Positions 25,320 through 35,302 of a DNA stretch of 64,000 nt are shown here, in pieces. The notes under the pieces were generated by a model. That model saw nothing but the letters and a program-made list of their open reading frames with translations. It ran no database searches and was not told the DNA's origin. A program made the position numbers and the translations under genes. The stretch is from assembly GCF_014196625.1 (NCBI RefSeq), contig NZ_JACIDZ010000002.1, forward strand, positions 124,001 to 188,000, read 5' to 3'. This DNA comes from Martelella radicis. Lineage in GTDB: Bacteria > Pseudomonadota > Alphaproteobacteria > Rhizobiales > Rhizobiaceae. Within the stretch, counting starts at the first letter, position 1. Each line of letters begins with the position of its first letter.

Positions 25320-28300
25320 ATGGTGGAGGCGACGAGAGCCGGATTGTGGACGATACCGCCAGGCGTGCCGTTTCTGCAAAGCCTTGCCCATAACATGCTC
25401 TCGGGAAGGTTGGCGCCTTCCTTCCGCTACGACCCGAAAGATCCGCTCGCCCTTGCCGATGTGAGGATATTCCTGCCAACGCGGCGAGCAGTGCGCGTGC
25501 TGCGCGGCGAGTTTTCCACCCTTCTCGGTGGCGCCGCCGCGATCCTGCCGGAAATCCGCGCGCTCGGCGAAACCGACGAGGACGAGCACTATTTCGAGGA
25601 AAGCCTGCCCGAGAGTGCGGAAAGCCTGCCGCCGATCGAACCCGTTCCGCGACTGCTGGAGCTTGCCGGCCTGATCCTGCCCTGGCGCAACCGGCTGTCG
25701 GACGAACTTGCCGGACTGCATGGCGGCTCGCCGCTCGTCGCGCCCGCAAGCCCCGCCGATGCCGTCTGGCTTGCCCGGGATCTCGCCGAACTCATCGATG
25801 CCATGGAGACGGAACGGATCGGCTGGGACAGTCTGACATCGCTTGAGCAGGAAAACTACGCCGTCTGGTGGCAACTCACCGCCGAGTTCCTGAAGATCGC
25901 GGCGCATTACTGGCCCGGCCGGCTGGACGAGCTCGGCCGCTCCTCGGCGATTGCGCGCCGCAATGCACTGCTCGCCGGCGAGGCCGAACGGATCGCCGCG
26001 TTGACGGGGGACGCGCCGGTCATCATTGCCGGCTCCACCGGCTCCGTTCCCGCCATCGCCGACCTGATCGCGGCCGTTGCCGGCCTGCCGCAGGGCGTGG
26101 TTGTCCTGCCAGGGCTCGATCGCGAGATGACAGGAGAGGACTGGCAGGCGCTGACAGCGGCAGACCCGGAACCCTCCCTGCCCGATCCCTCGATCCGCAG
26201 CCATCCGCAATACGAGATGGCGCGCCTGCTCGAGCGCCTTGCCCTGAGCCGCGATCATTTTGCCACGCTTGAGGAAGCTGACCCGTCGCGCGGCATTCGT
26301 GGTCGCGTGCTCGCGGCAGCCTTTGCGCCGGCCGAGACGACCGACCGGTGGGAGATCTGGCGGGCGACTTTCGAGGCCGGTGAGATCGACCGGGGCTTTT
26401 CCGATGTCGCGCTGCTGGAGGCGGCCAACGAACGGCAGGAGGCGCTTGCCATCTCCACGGCCTTGCGGCTGGCGCTGGAAAGGCCGGGCGAAGATGGCAG
26501 ACCGGCCCGCGCGGCCCTGATCACACCCGACCGCAACCTTGCCCGCCGCGTCGCCGCCGAACTTCATCGTTTCGCAATCGATGCGGATGATTCAGCCGGT
26601 ACGCCGCTTTCGGCGACCGGCCAGGGAACGCTTTTGACGCTGCTTCTGGAAGCGGCGCTGAAGCCGGGCGAGCCCGCCACGCTTGCAGCGCTTTTGAAAC
26701 ACCCGCTCTCGCGTTTCGGCCTCTCCGCCCGGAAAATGCGGTCCGCCGGCGCCGCCTTCGAGCTGATCGCGCTGCGCGGCGGCACCAGAGCAGCCGACCT
26801 CGGCAATCTCCAGGCCTTTGTCGCGGAGGCACTGGAGGTTCAGAAGGATGAACGCCATCCGCCGCGCTGGCGCACCGCATTGCCGAAGAGCGCAGCGGCA
26901 GATGCCCTCGACCTTGCAGAGAGGATCGATCTGGCACTCGCCTTGCTGATCGAAACCCACGTCGCGCGCGGACCCGACCAGCCTCCGCTGACGGAAGCAA
27001 TTCCGCTTTCCGACTGGGCGGCGCGCACCGGCCGGGCTCTGGAAGCGGTCGCCGCGGACGAGGCGGGCGACCTTTCCGCCCTCTGGTCCGGCGAGGCTGG
27101 CGAGCGGCTTTCGACCGTGTTGTCGGAGACAATGGGATCTGAAAGCACGATCGAGGCCGACGGCCCGCAATGGATCGACATCGTCGCGGCGCTTTCCGCA
27201 TCCGAAGCGGTGAAGCCGCGTTCCATGGGCAATCCGCGGGTCTTCATCTTCGGCGCGGTGGAGGCGCGCCTGCAGGATGTCGAGACCATCGTCATCGGCG
27301 GGCTGAATGAAGGCATATGGCCAACACAGGCGAAGAACAATCCTTTCCTGTCGCGTGGAATGAAGGCGGAGATTGGACTGGAGCCGCCGGAAAAGCGCGT
27401 CGGGCAACTGGCCCATGACCTGATCATGGCTGCCGGCGCGCCGCATCTGCTTTTCTCGCGCGCGCTGCGTCAAGGCTCGGCCCCGACGGTAGCCAGCCGC
27501 TGGCTGCAACGGCTCCTGGCCTTTGCCGGACCCGGCCTCGAGGCCGCGATGAGGAAACGCGGCGATGTTCTCCTGGGCTGGGCGAGCGCACTTGACGATC
27601 AGCCGCGCACGCCGATCCCGCCGCGCCCCGAACCATACCCGCCGGCAGACAGCCAGCCTAAGCGTTATTCCTTCTCCGAAATCGGCAGGTTGCGGCGCGA
27701 TCCTTACGCGATCTACGCCCAGAAGGTGCTGAAGCTCGACCCACTCGCCCCCTTCAACGCGGACCCCTCGGTGAAGGAACGCGGCATTCTCTATCACGCG
27801 CTCGCCGAACGCTTCATCAAGACCGGCGCTGATCCTTCGGGCGAGGCCGGGCGGGCGGCGATGGGGGATGTTCTGGCCGGACTTCTGCTGGAGGCCGAGC
27901 TGCCGCCGCATCTGGCCCTGAGCTGGGTGCCGCGGCTTGAATCCGTGGCGGAGGAACTGCTGAAATTCGAGGCGGCCAGGCGCTTGTCGACGCCGATCGA
28001 CGCAACGCTGACGGAGGCCGGCGCGGGCTTCGACATTCCTCTTGCCGAAATCAGGCTGACAGGCATTGCTGACCGGATCGACATTCTGGATGACGGAACG
28101 GCTGAGATCATAGACTACAAGACCGGCATCTCACCTTCGCTCAATCAAGCGCGCTCGCTTCTCGAACCGCAATTGCCGCTTGAAGCCGCGGCCCTTTCTG
28201 CCGGCGCCTTCAAGAACGTGCCACCGCTTGAAACGAAAAGTCTCAAATATGTTCGGCTGAGGCCCGGCCATCGTTTCGGCGTCGACTCCCTCGAAAAGGC

Positions 28301-28520
28301 GGAAACCAAAAAGGACCCGGCAATCACGGCGGAGGAGCTTGCAACCGACGCGCTCCGCGAGTTCACACGCTTCGTCACGGCGCTGAAGACCGGACAGCGG
28401 CCGTTTGCCTCGCGTCTCATTCCGGCAAGCGCGCGTGATTTTGGCGGCGAATACGACCATCTCGCGCGCGTCGCGGAATGGTCGACGGTCGATGACGATG
28501 GGGAGGGCGGCAATGACTGA
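25320..28520 (+). CDS. addB: Double-strand break repair protein AddB (alphaproteobacterial type)
   Basis: A 1066-residue subunit of the AddAB helicase-nuclease that resects DNA ends for RecA-dependent repair. The N-terminal half is helicase-like but lacks a real Walker A motif (the AGSTGSVPA segment is not one). The C-terminal RecB-type nuclease has GILYHALAERF near residue 820, GIADRIDIL and the DxK motif in EIIDYKTG. I found no cysteine in the whole protein, so the four-cysteine iron-sulfur clamp of Firmicute AddB is absent. The stop overlaps the addA start by 8 bases. Unlike the usual rhizobial order, no nucleotidyltransferase gene precedes it. Confidence 0.95.
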   Translation: MVEATRAGLWTIPPGVPFLQSLAHNMLSGRLAPSFRYDPKDPLALADVRIFLPTRRAVRVLRGEFSTLLGGAAAILPEIRALGETDEDEHYFEESLPESAESLPPIEPVPRLLELAGLILPWRNRLSDELAGLHGGSPLVAPASPADAVWLARDLAELIDAMETERIGWDSLTSLEQENYAVWWQLTAEFLKIAAHYWPGRLDELGRSSAIARRNALLAGEAERIAALTGDAPVIIAGSTGSVPAIADLIAAVAGLPQGVVVLPGLDREMTGEDWQALTAADPEPSLPDPSIRSHPQYEMARLLERLALSRDHFATLEEADPSRGIRGRVLAAAFAPAETTDRWEIWRATFEAGEIDRGFSDVALLEAANERQEALAISTALRLALERPGEDGRPARAALITPDRNLARRVAAELHRFAIDADDSAGTPLSATGQGTLLTLLLEAALKPGEPATLAALLKHPLSRFGLSARKMRSAGAAFELIALRGGTRAADLGNLQAFVAEALEVQKDERHPPRWRTALPKSAAADALDLAERIDLALALLIETHVARGPDQPPLTEAIPLSDWAARTGRALEAVAADEAGDLSALWSGEAGERLSTVLSETMGSESTIEADGPQWIDIVAALSASEAVKPRSMGNPRVFIFGAVEARLQDVETIVIGGLNEGIWPTQAKNNPFLSRGMKAEIGLEPPEKRVGQLAHDLIMAAGAPHLLFSRALRQGSAPTVASRWLQRLLAFAGPGLEAAMRKRGDVLLGWASALDDQPRTPIPPRPEPYPPADSQPKRYSFSEIGRLRRDPYAIYAQKVLKLDPLAPFNADPSVKERGILYHALAERFIKTGADPSGEAGRAAMGDVLAGLLLEAELPPHLALSWVPRLESVAEELLKFEAARRLSTPIDATLTEAGAGFDIPLAEIRLTGIADRIDILDDGTAEIIDYKTGISPSLNQARSLLEPQLPLEAAALSAGAFKNVPPLETKSLKYVRLRPGHRFGVDSLEKAETKKDPAITAEELATDALREFTRFVTALKTGQRPFASRLIPASARDFGGEYDHLARVAEWSTVDDDGEGGND

Positions 28521-31500
28521 CGATCCGGACGCGAATGCCAGCCCCGAGGACTGGCTTTCCTGGACGACCGGGCGACAGAGGCTCGCCTCGGATCCGGCCC
28601 GCACGGTATGGGTCTCGGCCAATGCCGGCTCCGGCAAGACCCATGTGCTGACACAGCGCGTGGTCCGGTTGCTGCTCGCGGGCGCCAGACCGTCCGCCAT
28701 TCTCTGCCTCACCTATACCAAGGCGGCGGCTTCCGAAATGTCGAATCGGGTCTTCGCCCGGCTTGCCGAATGGGCGGTGCTGCCGGAGGAAGACCTAGCC
28801 GCCGAGATCGCTGAAATCGAGGGCGCGCGACCGGACGGGCTGAAGATCGCGGTGGCGCGCCGGCTCTTCGCTCATGCGCTGGAGACGCCCGGCGGGTTGA
28901 AGATACAGACCATCCACGCCTTTTGCGAGAGCCTGCTGCATCGTTTTCCGCTGGAGGCAAATGTCGCCGGACACTTCTCCGTGCTGGACGATATCGCCGC
29001 CGCCACGCTGCTCGCCGATGCGCGCCGGCAGCTTCTGACCGCGACGGCAAGCCGGGAGGATCCGGCGTTGTCGGTCGCCTTCCAGACGGTTCTGGACATT
29101 GCCGACGACAGCGGGCTTGAGAAACTGCTTGGCGAGATCGTCGGCGCGCGCCATGCGATCCGCCCGTTTCTGGAAGAAGCGCGGCGCAAGGACGGGCTCG
29201 CGGCCAGACTGCGGGTGGTCTACGGTTTTGACGCAGACACCGACGAGGAAAGCATTGCCGGCGAAGCCTGGCCGCTTTCAGGGCTCGAAAATCTTGCGGC
29301 GCTGGTAATAATCGCGCGCGATGACGGCGGTTCGCGCGCCGCCGGCTTTGCCGATGACCTGCAAAAAGCCGTCGAGGCAGGTGATGCGGCCTCCCGCTTT
29401 GCCGCTCTCGAAAGCGCCTTCCTGACATCTGCGGGAACACCGAAGGCGGAATCCACGCTCGTCTTCAAGTCACTCAGGGTCAAGGCGCCGGAGCTTGGCG
29501 AGGCGGTTCTGGCCGCCGCTCAACAGGTCTTCGCACTTCGCGACCGGCTGAACCGGTTCCGCATCTTCGAAAAGACGCTTGCGGCGCTCATCCTCGCCGA
29601 CCGGCTCGACACGCGCTACGAGGCGCTGAAACAGCGGCGCGGCAAGCTCGATTTCGAGGACCTGATCGCCCGCACCGCAGCGCTTCTGTCGCGCTCGGAC
29701 GCCGGTCCATGGGTGCATTACAAGCTCGACCAGGGCATCGACCATATTCTGGTCGACGAGGCGCAGGATACCGCGCCCCTGCAATGGGACGTGGTGCGGG
29801 CGTTGAGCGAGGATTTCTTCACCGGCGAGGGCGCGCGGTCCGGGCTTCGCACAATGTTCGCCGTCGGCGACGAGAAACAGTCGATCTATTCCTTTCAGGG
29901 GGCGCGGCCCGAACGCTTTGCCGCTGAAGGAAGACTGACTGAAAAGCGGGTCGCTTCGATCGCGGCGGATTTTTCAAGGATCGGCCTGCCGCTTTCCTTC
30001 CGCTCCACCGCCTCGGTTCTTTCGGCGGTCGATTGCGTGTTCTCGATCCCTGAGAACCGCAAGGGCCTTTCGGCCGAGGGGGAGGATACGGTGCATGTCT
30101 CCAACCGCCTCGGCCATCCGGGCAATGTCGAAGCCTGGGAGATGATCGCGCCTTCGGAGGCGGAAGACGAGGAGGACTGGACCGCCCCGTTCGACGCAAC
30201 GCCGGAACAGGCTCCGGCGGCCATTCTGGCGCGACGCATCGCCCACCGCATCTCGCAGACGGTCGGCCGCGAGACGATCGTGGAGAAGGATCGCGAACGT
30301 CCGGTGCGCGCCGGCGATATTCTGGTTCTGGTCAGGAAGCGCGACGCCTTTGTCAACGCGCTGACGCGCGCGCTGAAATCGCCCTACGACATTCCGGTCG
30401 CCGGCGCCGACCGGCTGAAACTCGCCGATCACATCGCGGTCAAGGACCTGATGGCGCTCGGGCGCTTCGCGGTCATACCGGAAGACGATCTCTCGCTCGC
30501 CGCCATTTTCAAGAGCCCGCTTCTGAACCTTTCCGAAGACGATCTCTTTGCTGTCGCGGCGCGGCGAAGGCCAGACGAGCATGTCTGGTCGGCGCTTCGG
30601 CGTCTCGCTGCCGCCGGTGACGAGACCTTCGCTGAAGCCGTCGCAACGCTGGAACGGATCATTAATGCGGCTCGCCGCCGCACCGCCTTCGACTTCTACG
30701 CCGACATTCTTGCGCGCGAGGGTGGCAGGCGCGCCTTCCTCGCCCGGCTCGGCAGCGAGGCAGGGGATATTCTGGACGAGTTTCTGAACGCGGCGAAGGA
30801 TCACGAGGATACAGGCCTGCCGGGCCTGCAAAGCTTCCTCGACGTGATGGAAACGGGCGGCCTCGAGATCAAGCGCGAACAGGACAAGGGCCGCGACGAG
30901 GTGCGGATCATGACGGTCCATGCCTCCAAGGGGCTTGAGGCGCCGATTGTGTTCCTGGTCGACAGCGGCGGCCGGCCCTTCATCGCAAGCCATCTGTCCG
31001 GCTTCCGGATGATGGAGGCGGGGCTGCCCGTCTGGCATTCGTCAAAGAAGGAAGCTGACAGCGGCGTTCTCGCCGATATCGCGCGGCGCGAAGACGAGGC
31101 GAAGGAGGAATATCGACGCCTCCTTTATGTGGCGATGACCCGGGCCGCCGACCGGCTCTTCATCACCGGTTACCGGGGCAAGACGGAAGTGCCGGATTGC
31201 TGGCACAGGATCGTATGGTCGGCGCTTTCCGCCGATGAACAGGGCCGCTCGGAAACGATCGAGGTGTCCGGGCCCTTCGCAGAGAGCTGGCCGGGACTTC
31301 TGTGGAAAGAGAATATTCCGCCGCGCGCATTCGCAAGCAAGGCCGGGAGCGCGGAACAGGAAGAAGCGCTTCCGCCATTGCCCCAGGCGCTTTTTGAGCC
31401 GTTCCGGGAGGCCGCCCGCCCGGCACCGCCTCTCAGCCCATCCCAAGCGGGCCTTGAGGTGGAGGACCCGCCGCCGGTTACCGCCTCGCCGCTTTTCGGC

Positions 31501-32037
31501 AAACCCGCCGCCAATATTGCGCTGGAGAGAGGGCGGCTGGTCCACCGCCTCATGCAATTGCTGCCGGGCTTCGATGTTTCAGACCGCGAGGACGCCTGCC
31601 GCCGCTATCTTTCACGCGCCGCGCTCCAACTGCCGGAGGAAGCAGGCGACGCCATCCTGAAGAACGTGATGTCGGTGATGTCGGATCCCGAACTGGCGCC
31701 CGTATTCTCATCCGCCGCCCGGGCCGAGGTTTCGGTGACGGGAACCGTCCGGCTCAAGGCCGCCGATTTTACCGTTTCCGGCCGGCTTGACCGGCTGGCG
31801 GTCCTGGAAGAGGCGGTGCTGCTGGTTGATTTCAAGACAAACCGAAATCCGCCCGGCGCGGATGATCCGGTGCCTTTCTCCCATGCCGCGCAGATGGCGG
31901 TCTACCGGGAAATTCTCTCGCCGCTCTACCCTGAGAAAACGGTGGAATGCCTGCTGGTCTATACCGAAACGTCATCAGTGCGTCGCCTGACCTCGAGGGA
32001 ACTTGAAGAGGCGCTTGCGGCACTTTCGACAAAGTGA
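28513..32037 (+). CDS. addA: Double-strand break repair helicase-nuclease AddA
   Basis: A 1174-residue UvrD/RecB-type 3'-5' helicase plus nuclease. Motifs in order are Walker [17 protein letters not shown] (residues 35-50), [16 protein letters not shown], Walker [31 protein letters not shown], the helicase 2 region with [29 protein letters not shown], and the C-terminal nuclease DFKTNR with a preceding [10 protein letters not shown] helix. The ATG at 28513 is inside the last codons of addB and starts the conserved sequence; the open frame upstream to 28405 is spurious. It forms a heterodimer with AddB. Confidence 0.96.
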   Translation: MTDDPDANASPEDWLSWTTGRQRLASDPARTVWVSANAGSGKTHVLTQRVVRLLLAGARPSAILCLTYTKAAASEMSNRVFARLAEWAVLPEEDLAAEIAEIEGARPDGLKIAVARRLFAHALETPGGLKIQTIHAFCESLLHRFPLEANVAGHFSVLDDIAAATLLADARRQLLTATASREDPALSVAFQTVLDIADDSGLEKLLGEIVGARHAIRPFLEEARRKDGLAARLRVVYGFDADTDEESIAGEAWPLSGLENLAALVIIARDDGGSRAAGFADDLQKAVEAGDAASRFAALESAFLTSAGTPKAESTLVFKSLRVKAPELGEAVLAAAQQVFALRDRLNRFRIFEKTLAALILADRLDTRYEALKQRRGKLDFEDLIARTAALLSRSDAGPWVHYKLDQGIDHILVDEAQDTAPLQWDVVRALSEDFFTGEGARSGLRTMFAVGDEKQSIYSFQGARPERFAAEGRLTEKRVASIAADFSRIGLPLSFRSTASVLSAVDCVFSIPENRKGLSAEGEDTVHVSNRLGHPGNVEAWEMIAPSEAEDEEDWTAPFDATPEQAPAAILARRIAHRISQTVGRETIVEKDRERPVRAGDILVLVRKRDAFVNALTRALKSPYDIPVAGADRLKLADHIAVKDLMALGRFAVIPEDDLSLAAIFKSPLLNLSEDDLFAVAARRRPDEHVWSALRRLAAAGDETFAEAVATLERIINAARRRTAFDFYADILAREGGRRAFLARLGSEAGDILDEFLNAAKDHEDTGLPGLQSFLDVMETGGLEIKREQDKGRDEVRIMTVHASKGLEAPIVFLVDSGGRPFIASHLSGFRMMEAGLPVWHSSKKEADSGVLADIARREDEAKEEYRRLLYVAMTRAADRLFITGYRGKTEVPDCWHRIVWSALSADEQGRSETIEVSGPFAESWPGLLWKENIPPRAFASKAGSAEQEEALPPLPQALFEPFREAARPAPPLSPSQAGLEVEDPPPVTASPLFGKPAANIALERGRLVHRLMQLLPGFDVSDREDACRRYLSRAALQLPEEAGDAILKNVMSVMSDPELAPVFSSAARAEVSVTGTVRLKAADFTVSGRLDRLAVLEEAVLLVDFKTNRNPPGADDPVPFSHAAQMAVYREILSPLYPEKTVECLLVYTETSSVRRLTSRELEEALAALSTK

Positions 32038-32144
32038 GAGTTGCAGCCATTGATTTTTCCTCTGCCTGTGCTCACATGGAGGACAAATCTACGATAATGC
32101 GAAAGTATCCAGGAGTGTATTTCGCCTTTGCCAAGGAGTTCAAT

Positions 32145-32468
32145 ATGACGACAGTCAAGGTCAATACCGCCAATTTCAAGCAGGAAGTGCTCGACTCCGA
32201 ACAGCCCGTCGTGGTTGATTTCTGGGCCGAATGGTGCGGCCCGTGCCGGATGATCGGCCCGAGCCTCGAAGAGATCGCCGATGAAATGGACGGCAAGGTC
32301 AAGATCGCCAAGGTCAATGTCGACGACAATCCCGATCTCGCGGTCAAGTACGGCGTCCGTTCCATTCCGATGCTGGCGATGTTCAAGGGCGGCGAGCTTG
32401 CCGACGTCAAGGTCGGCGCCGCGCCGAAGACGGCCCTTTCGAGCTGGATTTCCGGCGTCGTCGGCTAA
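32145..32468 (+). CDS. trxA: Thioredoxin 1
   Basis: A 107-residue cytosolic thioredoxin with the canonical W30-C-G-P-C34 active site ([11 protein letters not shown]), the buried Asp in VVDFW, and the cis-proline loop [12 protein letters not shown]. It reduces disulfides in ribonucleotide reductase, methionine sulfoxide reductases and other proteins. The ATG at 32145 has an AAGGAG site 7 bases upstream; an open frame continues to 32034 but adds no conserved sequence. It follows addA by 107 bases, the conserved rhizobial neighbour, and ends with a good terminator. Confidence 0.97.
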   Translation: MTTVKVNTANFKQEVLDSEQPVVVDFWAEWCGPCRMIGPSLEEIADEMDGKVKIAKVNVDDNPDLAVKYGVRSIPMLAMFKGGELADVKVGAAPKTALSSWISGVVG

Positions 32469-32495
32469 GCTGACAGCAGGACCTTTCGCTATTCG

Positions 32496-32517
32496 AAGCC
32501 CGCGTTCGCGCGGGCTT
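32496..32517 (+). terminator. Rho-independent-like terminator of trxA
   Basis: AAGCCCGCG and CGCGGGCTT form a perfect 9-base-pair stem with a TTCG tetraloop, 27 bases past the stop codon. Only a short T-rich tail (TTTGCC) follows, yet stem strength and position make termination likely. Confidence 0.75.
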
Positions 32518-32605
32518 TGCCATATTGGAAGGAAAGCGGGAACCTGGCGGCCTCCAGAACGTTCACGCATTCAGAGTGTTTTCGGCCCTTTCGGAGTTTG
32601 CCCTG

Positions 32606-34177
32606 ATGACGAACCGTATGCCTGCCCGTCTTTCGCCTCTGTTTCTGCCCGTGTTTGCGTTGTTCTCAATGCCCGTCGCAGCCGCCGCTCAGGATTTCGA
32701 GCCCGCCCTCGGCCCGGCCGAACCCTTTTCCTTCGAAAGGCTCGCCGACGAGGCGAAGGCGATTTCGGAGAAACCGTTCGAGCCCTATCCGGTCGAGCAT
32801 CCGGAACTCTTCGACGCGATCGATTACGATGCCCACTGGAAGATCATGTTCCGCAAGGACCATACGGTCGATGTCGGCGACGCCCCGGTACAGTTCTTCC
32901 ATGAAGGCCGCTATTTCAAGGAACCTGTAACCATCAGCCTGGTCGAGGACGGCGAGGCGCGCGAGGTGCTCTACAGCGCCGATTATTTCACCATGCCGGA
33001 AGACAGCCCCGCCAAGGCGGTCGAGGATTTCGCCGGCTGGGCAGGTTTCCGGGTGATGCGGCCGGACATGAAGACCGACTGGATCTCCTTTCTCGGCGCG
33101 AGCTATTTCCGCACCGACGGACCGGACAGGCAGTACGGTCTCTCCGCCCGCGCGCTTGCCGTCGATACCGGTCTTGCGCGGCCGGAAGAGTTTCCGCGCT
33201 TCACGTCCTTCTATCTAGAAAAGGACGACAAGCCCGGCGACAGCATCGTCATCTACGCCCTGCTCGACAGCAAGAGCGTTTCCGGCGCCTATCGCATCGA
33301 GGCGGAAAACGAGGATGGCGAAGGTCAGGTTCTGCACATCACCAGCCGGCTTTTCTTCCGCGAGGCTGTGGAGCGGCTCGGCGTCGCGCCGTTGACCTCG
33401 ATGTACTGGTATTCCGAAACCCACCGCAACATGGCCTTCGACTGGCGCCCGGAAGTTCATGACAGCGACGGGCTGGAAGTGGTCACCGGTTCGGGCGAGC
33501 AGATCTGGCGGCCGCTCAACAACCCGCCGCGCGTCGTCACATCGAGCTTCTTTGACGAGAACCCCGAAGGTTTCGGCCTGATCCAGCGCGACCGGAATTT
33601 CGACCACTATCAGGATGACGGCGTGTTCTATAATCGCCGGGCGTCGGCCTGGGTCGAACCCGAGGGCGACTGGGGCCGAGGGGCGGTGCAGCTTGTCGAA
33701 CTGCCGTCGGATGATGAGATCTACGACAACATCGTCGCCTACTGGCTGCCGGAAGACCTGCCCGAGGCCGGCGACGAACGCGATTTTTCCTATACGCTGA
33801 CCTGGGCGAAGACCGCGCCGCCGAATGAGCGCCTGGCCGAGACGACAGCAAGCCGGATCGGTCGCGGCGGCGTGCCTGGCCAGCCGCGCCCGGGCGATCA
33901 GGTCAAGGTCGTCGTCGATTTCTCCGGCCCGGCCGTTGAGGGCCTGACGGCCGAAGACGGCGTGGAAGCCGAAATCTCGGTCGGCGGCGCCGCCGAGGTC
34001 ATCAACGCCTATGCGATGCCGATCGTCGGCACGGACGACTGGCGAATGACCTATGACCTCAAATTCGACGGAACCGCCGATACGATCGATGTACGCGCCT
34101 ATCTTTCCGAGGATGGCGAGCCGCTGACGGAGACCTGGCTCGGCCAGTTCCATCCCGGCCAGTTCGCGCCGCACTAG
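32606..34177 (+). CDS. Periplasmic glucan biosynthesis protein of the OpgG/OpgD (MdoG) family
   Basis: A 523-residue exported protein. The signal peptide (about residues 1-29, RLSPLFLPVFALFSMPVAAA) is cleaved near AAA-QDF. The mature part contains FSFERLADEAKAIS, the catalytic-domain stretch FLGASYFRTDGPDRQYGLSARALAVDTG, TSMYWYSETHR, and FQLIQRDR-like FGLIQRDRNFDHYQDDGVFYNRR, all typical of OpgG/OpgD. Family members shape or cleave beta-1,2-glucan backbones of osmoregulated periplasmic glucans. No opgH glucosyltransferase is adjacent, so it acts alone or with a distant partner such as cyclic glucan synthase. Its TAG stop lies in the CTAG end of a palindromic repeat. Confidence 0.9.
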   Translation: MTNRMPARLSPLFLPVFALFSMPVAAAAQDFEPALGPAEPFSFERLADEAKAISEKPFEPYPVEHPELFDAIDYDAHWKIMFRKDHTVDVGDAPVQFFHEGRYFKEPVTISLVEDGEAREVLYSADYFTMPEDSPAKAVEDFAGWAGFRVMRPDMKTDWISFLGASYFRTDGPDRQYGLSARALAVDTGLARPEEFPRFTSFYLEKDDKPGDSIVIYALLDSKSVSGAYRIEAENEDGEGQVLHITSRLFFREAVERLGVAPLTSMYWYSETHRNMAFDWRPEVHDSDGLEVVTGSGEQIWRPLNNPPRVVTSSFFDENPEGFGLIQRDRNFDHYQDDGVFYNRRASAWVEPEGDWGRGAVQLVELPSDDEIYDNIVAYWLPEDLPEAGDERDFSYTLTWAKTAPPNERLAETTASRIGRGGVPGQPRPGDQVKVVVDFSGPAVEGLTAEDGVEAEISVGGAAEVINAYAMPIVGTDDWRMTYDLKFDGTADTIDVRAYLSEDGEPLTETWLGQFHPGQFAPH

Positions 34178-34217
34178 AGCGCCGTGCATCCATTCGGATG
34201 CACAAAGGACGCTCTAG
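34174..34217. repeat. Rhizobial palindromic repeat 1, overlapping the opgG-like stop codon
   Basis: The outer arms CTAGAGCG / CGCTCTAG enclose the inner stem TGCATCC / GGATGCA. The first CTAG provides the stop codon TAG at 34175-34177. The overall pattern is a familiar dispersed repeat of Rhizobium and Agrobacterium chromosomes. Confidence 0.88.
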
Positions 34218-34231
34218 CTTATTGAATCTAC

Positions 34232-34275
34232 GCATCGTGCTTTCCGAAAATCGATTCCGATTTTCGGGCCGATGC
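34232..34275. repeat. Rhizobial palindromic repeat 2
   Basis: The outer arms GCATCG / CGATGC enclose the inner stem CCGAAAATC / GATTTTCGG with a GATTCC loop. It usually travels with the repeat immediately upstream as one composite element, as it does here. Confidence 0.85.
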
Positions 34276-34340
34276 TATTAAGCAACTCCAGATGAAGTGG
34301 ACACCGGTTCACCGCCCGGAATTGCGAAAAAACAAAGAGG

Positions 34341-34381
34341 TAGAGCGGTACGGCGTTTCCGTGAAAAGCTGAACCGCTCTA
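34341..34381. repeat. Rhizobial palindromic repeat 3
   Basis: The arms TAGAGCGGT and ACCGCTCTA flank an interior with a TTTCC...GAAAA half-symmetry. It lies about 65 bases after repeat 2, so the 298-base gap 34178-34475 is largely repeat sequence. A GGGAGG ribosome site for the next gene stands at its end. Confidence 0.8.
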
Positions 34382-34475
34382 AGCGGCCGGGCGGCGACGG
34401 TGCAAGAAACGCCATCGCTCTGCCGCAAGAACGGCGTTATCCTCCGCCGGAAAAAAACCTGCGGGAGGCGTGAAC

Positions 34476-35231
34476 ATGGGTGAATTTCAGGGGCGGCGGA
34501 TTCTCTACACGGGTGCAGCGGGCGGGCTCGGGCTTCCGGCAAGCCTTGCCCTGATGCAAGCCGGCGCCGAGGTGATCGTGCTCGACAATGATCCGGCCAA
34601 GATCGCGGCACTGAAGGCCGCGGCGGCGGCCAGGGATCTCTCGGAGAGGCTTACAGTCAGCAAGGTTGATCTCACCGACAAGACGGCGCTTGAAGAAACG
34701 CTTTCCGGACTGCTCGCCCGAGGCCCGGTCGACACGGCGATCAACAATGCCGCGATCTATCCGTCAAAGCCGTTCGAGGATTTCACCATGGATGAGCACG
34801 CGAAGATCCATGCCGTCAATGTCGAGGCGGCGCTTATGATCGTCAAGGCTCTGCTCCCGGGCATGCGCGAGGCCGGTTTCGGGCGGATCATCAATATCAG
34901 TTCGATCACGGTCTCAGGCGGCTGGGAAAACCTCACCCCCTATATCCAGTCGAAGGGCGCGCTGATCATGCTGGCGCGCGGCTGGGCGCGCGAATTCGGC
35001 AAATGGGGCATTACGGTCAACACGCTGTCGCCCGGCGCTTTCCCCACGGACGCGGAGAAGATCCATCCGGATCAGGAGGCCTATCAGCGCCGTATCATCG
35101 ATAGCCAGGCGATCAAGCGCCGGGGCGCGCCGGAAGACCTTGCCGAGGCGCTGATGTTCCTGATCTCGACGCGCGCCGGCTTCATCACCGGGCAGAACCT
35201 TAATGTCGATGGCGGCTGGGTGATGCATTGA
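34476..35231 (+). CDS. Short-chain dehydrogenase/reductase
   Basis: A 251-residue classical SDR. The nucleotide-binding motif is TGAAGGLG (residues about 12-19), followed by NNAA, the catalytic Ser in NISSITVSG, Tyr-x-x-x-Lys in YIQSKGA, and the PG-motif LSPGAFPTD. It ends with GQNLNVDGGWVMH. The ATG at 34476 has a GGGAGG site at 34463-34468; a GTG at 34470 is less likely. The substrate is unknown, though relatives oxidise sugars or reduce 3-oxoacyl groups. A second SDR follows 71 bases later. Confidence 0.87.
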   Translation: MGEFQGRRILYTGAAGGLGLPASLALMQAGAEVIVLDNDPAKIAALKAAAAARDLSERLTVSKVDLTDKTALEETLSGLLARGPVDTAINNAAIYPSKPFEDFTMDEHAKIHAVNVEAALMIVKALLPGMREAGFGRIINISSITVSGGWENLTPYIQSKGALIMLARGWAREFGKWGITVNTLSPGAFPTDAEKIHPDQEAYQRRIIDSQAIKRRGAPEDLAEALMFLISTRAGFITGQNLNVDGGWVMH

Positions 35232-35302
35232 CGCTGCGGCTCGCCTTTGCCGGCCCGATCGGTCTATAGAGGATCACGACAGACTTAAGGAAAGGGAACC
35301 GC

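Noticed and set aside
26000-26060. A Walker A-like AGSTGS segment in AddB
   Set aside because: It lacks the GKT/S ending, and AddB subunits of this type have no ATPase motif there.
34174-34381. Insertion sequence remnant after the opgG-like gene
   Set aside because: There is no transposase fragment or target duplication; the sequence is three short palindromes of the dispersed rhizobial type.
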